Positions 59,213 to 64,000 of a DNA stretch of 64,000 nucleotides are shown here, piece by piece. The notes under the pieces are model-generated. The model saw nothing but the letters and a program-made list of their open reading frames with translations. It searched no databases and was not told the origin of the DNA. This DNA comes from Phenylobacterium aquaticum. Its GTDB lineage: Bacteria > Pseudomonadota > Alphaproteobacteria > Caulobacterales > Caulobacteraceae. The position numbers and the translations under genes are program-made. The DNA is taken from contig NZ_JALDPT010000006.1 in NCBI RefSeq assembly GCF_022695515.1, positions 1-64,000 on the forward strand, given 5' to 3'. The stretch's first letter is position 1. Each line of letters starts with the position of its first letter.

Positions 59213-59261
59213 GGGCTCTTTTGGTCCGGACTGGCCAAGCCGGCCAGACCAGGAAGAGCCC
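59213..59261. terminator. Long nested hairpin between SDR and polyamine operon
   Basis: Outer arms GGGCTCTT (59213-59220) and AAGAGCCC (59254-59261) enclose an inner GGTC...CTGGCC/GGCCAG-ACC stem with a 4-base bulge. No long T-run follows on either strand. It could terminate the SDR transcript (minus strand) or act as a processed or regulatory structure. Confidence 0.45.
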
Positions 59262-59379
59262 CCGGAGCCCCGCCACGGTGTCGCGGGGGCACGGCTCCTA
59301 TCACGGGACGGGCCCGGGCGCTAACCAAGGTCTGGTGACGGGGGTATGCGTGAGGTGCGGGGAGGATGCTGAAGGGGGC

Positions 59380-60201
59380 TCACCGTCCCGAATGCGGAGC
59401 CCAGTCGTCGCCGGGTTTCGCATAGTCGGCGCTGAACCACCGCGGATAGCCGTGCAGCGTCTGGCCGCCGTCGATGAGGATTTCCGCGCCGGTGATGTAG
59501 CCGCTGGCGGTCTCGTCGCAGAGGAAGACGGCCATGCGGGCGATGTCTTCGGGTTGTCCCAGGCGGCCAACGGGGGTGTTGGTGAGGGCGTCGGCGCGGA
59601 CGGACGCGTCGTCGATCAGGGACCGGGTCATGGCCGTCTCTATGACACCGGGCAGGATCAGGTTCACGCGGATGCGGTGGACGCCGAGCTCCGACGCCAG
59701 CGACTTGGCCAGCATCCGGACGCCGGACTTCGAGGCGGCGTAGGCGCCCAGCATGTCGCAGATGTGGGTGGCGGCGGTCGAGGCGTTCATGACGATGGCG
59801 CCGCCGCGACCGGCGTCGCGCATCAGGCGGGCCGCGCCCTGGGCCATCAGGAAGCCGCCGTTGAGATTGACCTCCACATGCTTCTTCCACTGGTCGAAGG
59901 GCAGGTCGATGAGCGCGCCATAGCGGCCATAGCCGGCGTTGAGGAAGGCCGCGTCGAGGCGGCCGAACCGGTCGCGGACGGCGTCGAACAGCTGGCCCAC
60001 GGCCTCCGGGTCGGTCTGGTCACAGGCGTGCGCCATGACGTCAGCGCCCGTGGCGTTCAAGCGGGCGGCGACCTCGTCCAGGGCGTCGCCGCGACGGTCG
60101 GTGACGACCACATTGAGGCCGGCGGCCGCGAAGGCCTGGGCGGCGGCGGCGCCGATGTCGCCCGCCGCGCCGGTGATCAGCGCAACCTTGCGTTCGCCCA
60201 T
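59380..60201 (-). CDS. Short-chain dehydrogenase/reductase
   Basis: 273 residues. NAD(P) motif TGAAGDIGAAAAQAF, NAGYGRYGAL, catalytic YAASKSGVRMLAK and ILIDGGQT at the end. Classical SDR; substrate not known. It stands alone and is divergent from the DUF1295 gene, with a CTTGCATA-type element between them (60265-60289). Confidence 0.88.
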   Translation of the reverse strand: MGERKVALITGAAGDIGAAAAQAFAAAGLNVVVTDRRGDALDEVAARLNATGADVMAHACDQTDPEAVGQLFDAVRDRFGRLDAAFLNAGYGRYGALIDLPFDQWKKHVEVNLNGGFLMAQGAARLMRDAGRGGAIVMNASTAATHICDMLGAYAASKSGVRMLAKSLASELGVHRIRVNLILPGVIETAMTRSLIDDASVRADALTNTPVGRLGQPEDIARMAVFLCDETASGYITGAEILIDGGQTLHGYPRWFSADYAKPGDDWAPHSGR

Positions 60202-60264
60202 GTTGGTCTCCTCCCGATTGGCGGCGCTCTTGGGGGCCGCTCACGCCCGCTTGCGAGGCGAGCC

Positions 60265-60289
60265 TAACTTGCATAGAAAGACTGTCAAA
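60265..60289 (+). promoter_or_regulatory. CTTGCATA-type element, site 6
   Basis: TAACTTGCATAGAAAGACTG, in the 125-bp gap between the divergent SDR and DUF1295 genes, on the strand of the latter. Core CTTGCATA intact, the right part less so. Confidence 0.45.
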
Positions 60290-60326
60290 CCGCCGGCGTT
60301 AGAGGGGCGGATTCGGGGGTGAGCAT

Positions 60327-61133
60327 ATGCCTGATTACGTGACGGTGCTGGCGGTGAATGCCGGCGTCATCCTGGCCCTATTCGTCCTGGCCTGGGCGAT
60401 CTGCGTCGCCCAGAAGGACTGTACGCCGGTCGACAGCCTTTGGGGGCTGGGCATGGGCGTGGTGGCGATCTCCACCTATCTGCAGACCGGCGGCGGCACG
60501 CCGCGGCGCATGGTGCTGACGGCAATCTGCGTCGCCTGGGCGCTCAGGCTCGGCGGCTACATGCTGTGGCGCTGGCGCGACCACGGGCCGGACGGCCGCT
60601 ATGTGCGGATGCTGGACAAGGCCAAGGCCGAGCGCGGCTGGGGCTATGGCTACGCCGCCTTCCGCCTGGTGTTCATGCTGCAGATGCCGCTGCTCTGGCT
60701 GGTCTGCCTGCCGATCCAGCTGGGCCAGATCGCGCCCGAGCCGGCGCAGCTGGGCCCGGTCGGCCTGATCGGCGAGGGCCTGGCGATCTTCGGCCTGATC
60801 TTCGAGAGCCTGGCCGACTGGCAGCTGGTGCGCTTCAAGAAGGACCCCGCCAATGAGGGCGAGGTGATGGACCGGGGCCTGTGGCGCTATACCCGCCACC
60901 CCAACTATTTCGGCGACGCCTGCGTCTGGTGGGGCCTGTGGCTGGTGGCGGCGGAGACGACGCCCGGCCTGTTCGCCGTCGTCGGCCCGATCTACCTGGT
61001 CTTCACGCTCACCCGCTGGAGCGGCGTGCCGACCGTCGAGGGGCGTCTGAAGCGCCGGAAGCCCGCCTATGAGGCCTATATGCGCCGCACCTCGGGCTTC
61101 TTCCCCTGGCCGCCGAAATCGGACGTGGCCTGA
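60327..61133 (+). CDS. DUF1295 membrane protein (steroid 5-alpha-reductase/ICMT-like)
   Basis: 268 residues, about six transmembrane helices. The signature LWRYTRHPNYFGDACVWWG is the family's C-terminal cofactor region, shared with isoprenylcysteine methyltransferases and 5-alpha-reductases. It may reduce or methylate a lipid or steroid in the inner membrane; no specific reaction can be claimed. The next gene begins 2 bp later, so they form an operon. Confidence 0.85.
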   Translation: MPDYVTVLAVNAGVILALFVLAWAICVAQKDCTPVDSLWGLGMGVVAISTYLQTGGGTPRRMVLTAICVAWALRLGGYMLWRWRDHGPDGRYVRMLDKAKAERGWGYGYAAFRLVFMLQMPLLWLVCLPIQLGQIAPEPAQLGPVGLIGEGLAIFGLIFESLADWQLVRFKKDPANEGEVMDRGLWRYTRHPNYFGDACVWWGLWLVAAETTPGLFAVVGPIYLVFTLTRWSGVPTVEGRLKRRKPAYEAYMRRTSGFFPWPPKSDVA

Positions 61134-61135
61134 GC

Positions 61136-62053
61136 ATGAGCCTGCCCGCCCACATCGCCGAGCGCCTGAGGCTGCCGGCCATCGCCGCGCCGATGTTCCT
61201 GGTCTCCGGCGTCGACATGGTGCTGGCCGCCTGCAAGGCCGGGATCATCGGGACCTTCCCGGCCAATAACGCCCGGACGCTCGACGACCTCGACGCCTGG
61301 ATGGGCCAGATCACGGCCACCCTGCCGGCCGATGCGCCGCCCTGGGCGATGAACATCATGGTCCACCGTTCCTATTCCCGCTGGGAGGAGGAGCTGGAGC
61401 TGGTGCTGAAGCACAAGCCGCCGATCGTTATCACGGCCCTGGGCAGCCCGACGGCGGTGGTCGAGGCGATCCACGGCTATGGCGGGATCGTCTGGGCCGA
61501 TGTGAACTCGATCACCTATGCCCAGAAGGCGGCTTCGACGGGGGTGGACGGCCTGGTGCTGGTGGCGGCGGGGGCGGGCGGCCATACGGGCCCGATCTCC
61601 GGCTTCGCCTTCGCGCCGGCGGTGCGCGAGGTGTTTGGCGGCACGATCGTCCTGGGCGGCGGCATCGGCTCGGGCCGGGCGATCCGCGCGGCCCAGATGC
61701 TGGGCGCGGACCTGGCCAACCTGGGCACCCGGCTGATCGCCTGCACCGAGAGCATGGCGGTGGCCGGTTACAAGCAGATGCTGATCGAGGCGACGGCGGA
61801 GGACATCGTGACCTCCGCGGCCCTGACCGGCATTCCGGCCAACTGGCTGAAGGCCAGCCTGGCGGCCGCCGGCTATGACGCCGAGGGGCTGAAGACCAAG
61901 GCCGAGATCAGCCTGGGCCGCCCGGAGGACGCCGCCAAGCGCTGGCGCGACGTCTGGGCCGCGGGGCAGGGCGCCGGCGAGGTGCGCGCCGTGGAACCGC
62001 TGGCGAAGATCGTGGACGACCTAGTGGCGGACTATGAGGCTGCGGCGATCTAG
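61136..62053 (+). CDS. Nitronate monooxygenase (2-nitropropane dioxygenase-like)
   Basis: 305 residues, FMN-dependent TIM barrel. PAIAAPMFLVSG at the start, GADGLVLVAAGAGGHTG-type loop (DGLVLVAAGAGGHTG) with the proton-shuttle His, and VLGGGIGSGRAIRAA for the phosphate site. It oxidises nitronates to carbonyls and nitrite in the cytosol; related enzymes act on other FMN substrates. Second gene of the operon with DUF1295. Confidence 0.88.
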   Translation: MSLPAHIAERLRLPAIAAPMFLVSGVDMVLAACKAGIIGTFPANNARTLDDLDAWMGQITATLPADAPPWAMNIMVHRSYSRWEEELELVLKHKPPIVITALGSPTAVVEAIHGYGGIVWADVNSITYAQKAASTGVDGLVLVAAGAGGHTGPISGFAFAPAVREVFGGTIVLGGGIGSGRAIRAAQMLGADLANLGTRLIACTESMAVAGYKQMLIEATAEDIVTSAALTGIPANWLKASLAAAGYDAEGLKTKAEISLGRPEDAAKRWRDVWAAGQGAGEVRAVEPLAKIVDDLVADYEAAAI

Positions 62054-62092
62054 GGCCGGGCCTGAGCGAGGTTGGCGCCGAGAGGCCGCTTC

Positions 62093-62276
62093 AACCACAA
62101 AGGGCACGAAGGAAGCGAAGGAACACGAAGGCGTTCGCGCTGAACTGAGATCACGGTCGAGGGCTGAGCCTAGATGCTTATTGGCGCAAAGCGCCGACAA
62201 ACTGGCTGACGCTCGCGCCCGCGTCGAAGATCTGGCCCCTTTGTGTTCCTTCGCTTCCTTCGTGCCCTTTGTGGTT
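62093..62276. repeat. Inverted repeat with 39-bp arms (MITE-like)
   Basis: Arms 62093-62131 and 62238-62276 match at 38 of 39 positions in inverted orientation, separated by 106 bp. The arm has an internal 9-10-base rhythm (CAAAGGG, CACGAAGGA, AGCGAAGGA, ACACGAAGG). It fills most of the intergenic gap (62054-62394). No transposase gene is present; a non-autonomous element or a large hairpin transcript is likely. Confidence 0.8.
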
Positions 62277-62394
62277 CAATAGAGTCCATAAGCGCCTCCG
62301 AGCTTGGGGGTTTCCCTCCAAGCGTGGCCCCCGGCAGGTCTTGACAACACCGGTCCGGAACCGAAGGGTCCGCGGCTTCGACGCCTGAGGTGAC

Positions 62395-63351
62395 ATGCCC
62401 GAGTCCAGCCGAACCGACAGCCCGGACGCGGCCCCTCTGACCCAGCTGGTCCAGGCCAATTCGGCGACGCGGGCGCTCAACATCCTGGGCGATCGCTGGA
62501 CCCTGATGATCCTCTTTCTGGCGTTCAACCGGGTGCACCGGTTCGACGATTTCCAGAGCCGCATAGGCTTGGCCCGCAGCCTGCTGATCGACCGGCTGCG
62601 GCGGCTTTGCAAGGCCGGGATCCTCAAGAAGGTGCTCTATCAGGAGCGGCCGGCGCGGGAGGAATATCACCTCTCCGACATGGGCCTCGACCTCTACAGC
62701 CTGGCCCTGACCATCATCCGCTGGGAGAAGCGCTGGTTCTATGACGCGGCCAATCCGGCCCATAGGCTGAAGCATAGCTGCGGCCACGAGTTCACGCCGG
62801 AGTTCCGCTGCGGCCATTGCAAGGAGGTGGTCAGCCCGCGCGACGTCTATGTGCAGGACGGGCCGGGCGCCGGCGTCGAGCCCTCGCCGCCGCCGCGGGC
62901 GCAGCGGCGCTCGATCGTGCCGGCCGAGGGGCTGAACAACGGCAACCCGATGCTGGATCGCGCCTTCCAGGTGCTGGGCGACAGGTGGACCAGCCACGTG
63001 ATCGCCTCGGCCTTCCTAGGCCGCCGGCGGTTCAACGATTTCCAGAACAGCCTGGGCGTGGCGCCCAACATCCTGTCCGACCGGCTGGGCCGGCTGGTGG
63101 AGCTGGGGGTGCTGAAGAAGGTGCTCTACCAGGAGCGGCCCGAGCGCTGGGAATACCGGCTGACCGACGAGGGCCGCGATCTCTATCCGCTGATCGCCGA
63201 GCTGAACCGCTGGGGCGACAAATGGCTGGCCGGCGACAAGGGCCCGCCGCTGATCACCTATCACCGCACCTGCGGCCACGAGCTTGTGCCGCTCGTCACC
63301 TGCGACCACTGCGGGGAGCCGGCGACGGCGTTTACGGTGACGCAGGGGTGA
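62395..63351 (+). CDS. Tandem HxlR-domain regulator with two intact zinc-ribbon-like sites
   Basis: 318 residues. First HxlR domain ~20-105 (ALNILGDRWTLMILFLAF; EYHLSDMGLDLYSL), then CGHEFTPEFRCGHC; second ~190-275 (AFQVLGDRWTSHVIASAFLG; EYRLTDEGRDLYPL), then CGHELVPLVTCDHC. Both zinc-site candidates keep Cys-x-His...Cys-x2-Cys. It is a paralogue of the protein at 36541 but better conserved. Immediate target unknown; the operon upstream ends 340 bp away. Confidence 0.87.
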   Translation: MPESSRTDSPDAAPLTQLVQANSATRALNILGDRWTLMILFLAFNRVHRFDDFQSRIGLARSLLIDRLRRLCKAGILKKVLYQERPAREEYHLSDMGLDLYSLALTIIRWEKRWFYDAANPAHRLKHSCGHEFTPEFRCGHCKEVVSPRDVYVQDGPGAGVEPSPPPRAQRRSIVPAEGLNNGNPMLDRAFQVLGDRWTSHVIASAFLGRRRFNDFQNSLGVAPNILSDRLGRLVELGVLKKVLYQERPERWEYRLTDEGRDLYPLIAELNRWGDKWLAGDKGPPLITYHRTCGHELVPLVTCDHCGEPATAFTVTQG

Positions 63352-63362
63352 GGGGGGGCTTC

Positions 63363-63431
63363 GGGGACACGATACCTGTTTCCCGATTTTGATCGGCGCG
63401 GGCGTAGCCGGGAAATAGGTATCATGTCCCC
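63363..63431. repeat. 23-bp-arm inverted repeat at convergent gene end
   Basis: Arms 63363-63385 and 63409-63431 are 21/23 complementary (left begins GGGGACACGATACC) around a 23-base loop. It lies between the convergent HxlR and GNAT genes and overlaps the GNAT stop. Possibly a bidirectional terminator or a REP-like sequence. Confidence 0.7.
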
Positions 63432-64000
63432 TTTCCCGGCAGGGCCAGGCTCCAGACGGGGAGGTCGGCGACCAGCTCGAAGCCGAGGCTGTCATAGAGC
63501 GGTCGGCCGGCTTCCGACGCGCCGAGGTGGAAGCGCGTCATCCCGCGGCGCCGGTAGTCGCGGATCACTTCGCTCAACAGGGCTCGGCCGAAGCCCATGC
63601 GCTGGTGCTCGGGCGGCGTGGCCATGAGGGAGATCCCCGCCGTATCGCCCGTCGGGGTGACGGTGACGGTGCACATTGGACCCGCGTCGCCCCAAGCGAT
63701 GTAGGTCTCGACGCCCGAGGTTTCGGTCATGCAGACCTCGAAATACCTGGCAACGATATCGCGCGGCTCGTCGAAGGCGGCGGCGATCAGGTCGCCTGCG
63801 ACGGCGGCCAAATCCGGACCGAGGGCGCGGACGACCTTGGTCGGGCGCGCCGGGGGCACGGGAACGTCCGGGCGAAGCACCATCAGCGGCGCCGTTCCGA
63901 CGGCGGTCATGCCCAGCCGCGTCGCGACCGGCGCAAGGGCTTCCGCCGCGCGGGGGCTCATGACGGCCGAGAGCGGCCGTCCTCGTTCGACCGCTCGGGC
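63422..64000 (-). CDS. GNAT-family N-acetyltransferase, 5' end outside window
   Basis: The frame is open to the window edge (13 extra codons past ATG 63961, ending RGRPLSAV-MSPRAAEAL), so the start is likely further upstream. The C-terminal GNAT core is visible: TAGISLMATPPEHQRMGFGRALLSEVI contains the V/LxP-Q-R-x-G-x-G/A acetyl-CoA loop, followed by LGASEAGRPLYDSLGFEL. It transfers an acetyl group from acetyl-CoA to an unknown amine. Confidence 0.82.
   Translation of the reverse strand, partial: ARAVERGRPLSAVMSPRAAEALAPVATRLGMTAVGTAPLMVLRPDVPVPPARPTKVVRALGPDLAAVAGDLIAAAFDEPRDIVARYFEVCMTETSGVETYIAWGDAGPMCTVTVTPTGDTAGISLMATPPEHQRMGFGRALLSEVIRDYRRRGMTRFHLGASEAGRPLYDSLGFELVADLPVWSLALPGKGT

Overview
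The window looks like chromosome from a GC-rich alphaproteobacterium, most plausibly Caulobacterales (Caulobacter or Phenylobacterium-like). Grounds: high GC with strongly GC-biased third codon positions, tightly packed operons with 4-base ATGA overlaps, and gene content (short-chain fatty acyl regulator, carboxynorspermidine route enzymes, SPINDLY-type glycosyltransferase, many acyl-CoA and amidohydrolase catabolic genes). The genus is inferred, not proven. No rRNA, tRNA, CRISPR array or transposase was seen.

Layout. 1-10.6 kb: the 3' part of a giant Ser/Thr-rich octapeptide-repeat protein, a terminator, then a four-gene operon (GT41/SPINDLY-like O-glycosyltransferase, two-domain FkbM methyltransferase, TPR/GT-A-like protein, UDP-glucuronate decarboxylase). 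This reads as a repeat adhesin with a candidate protein-glycosylation operon. 10.5-16 kb: a polytopic membrane protein, a POT-family transporter, a large-subunit catalase and a small exported protein. 16.2-21.4 kb: two paralogous N-acyl-D-amino-acid deacylase-like amidohydrolases flanking a BKACE (DUF849) enzyme and an IclR regulator; the first amidohydrolase is frameshifted near its 3' end. 21.4-24.2 kb: a GAF/PAS hybrid histidine kinase split by a second frameshift. 24.3-28.5 kb: acyl-CoA dehydrogenase, hot-dog-like protein, GH36 alpha-galactosidase. 28.5-33 kb: five consecutive regulators (TetR, double winged-helix, ScfR, MerR, HutC), several with clear palindromic operators, then hutH. 34.6-42.7 kb: a catabolic cluster (two acyl-CoA ligases, reductase, SDR, SCP2-type thiolase, tandem-HxlR regulator) whose transcription units share an upstream element with core CTTGCATAACGATAC.

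42.7-47 kb: a lower-GC islet with two translationally coupled genes, a protein with an R-x4-H HEPN-like motif and a CHAT (caspase-like) protease, bordered by a G-rich tract and REP-like repeats. This is the strongest candidate for an undescribed, possibly antiviral, system. 47-51.4 kb: DUF1330 protein, Baeyer-Villiger-type monooxygenase, ACMSD-like amidohydrolase and divergent LysR. 51.4-56.7 kb: a scrambled accessory stretch with a decayed metallo-beta-lactamase-fold gene, an orphan tailspike-like beta-helix protein followed by a second copy of part of that decayed gene, an AAA+ ATPase whose N-terminus resembles phage superinfection-immunity proteins, a remnant duplicate of the nspC 3' end, and an alpha/beta hydrolase. 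56.7-64 kb: the carboxynorspermidine (polyamine) pair, SDR, DUF1295 membrane protein, nitronate monooxygenase, a 39-bp-armed inverted repeat, a second tandem-HxlR regulator and a GNAT acetyltransferase that runs off the edge.

Four of the convergent gene pairs end on one shared CTAG, so that the stop codons on both strands overlap.
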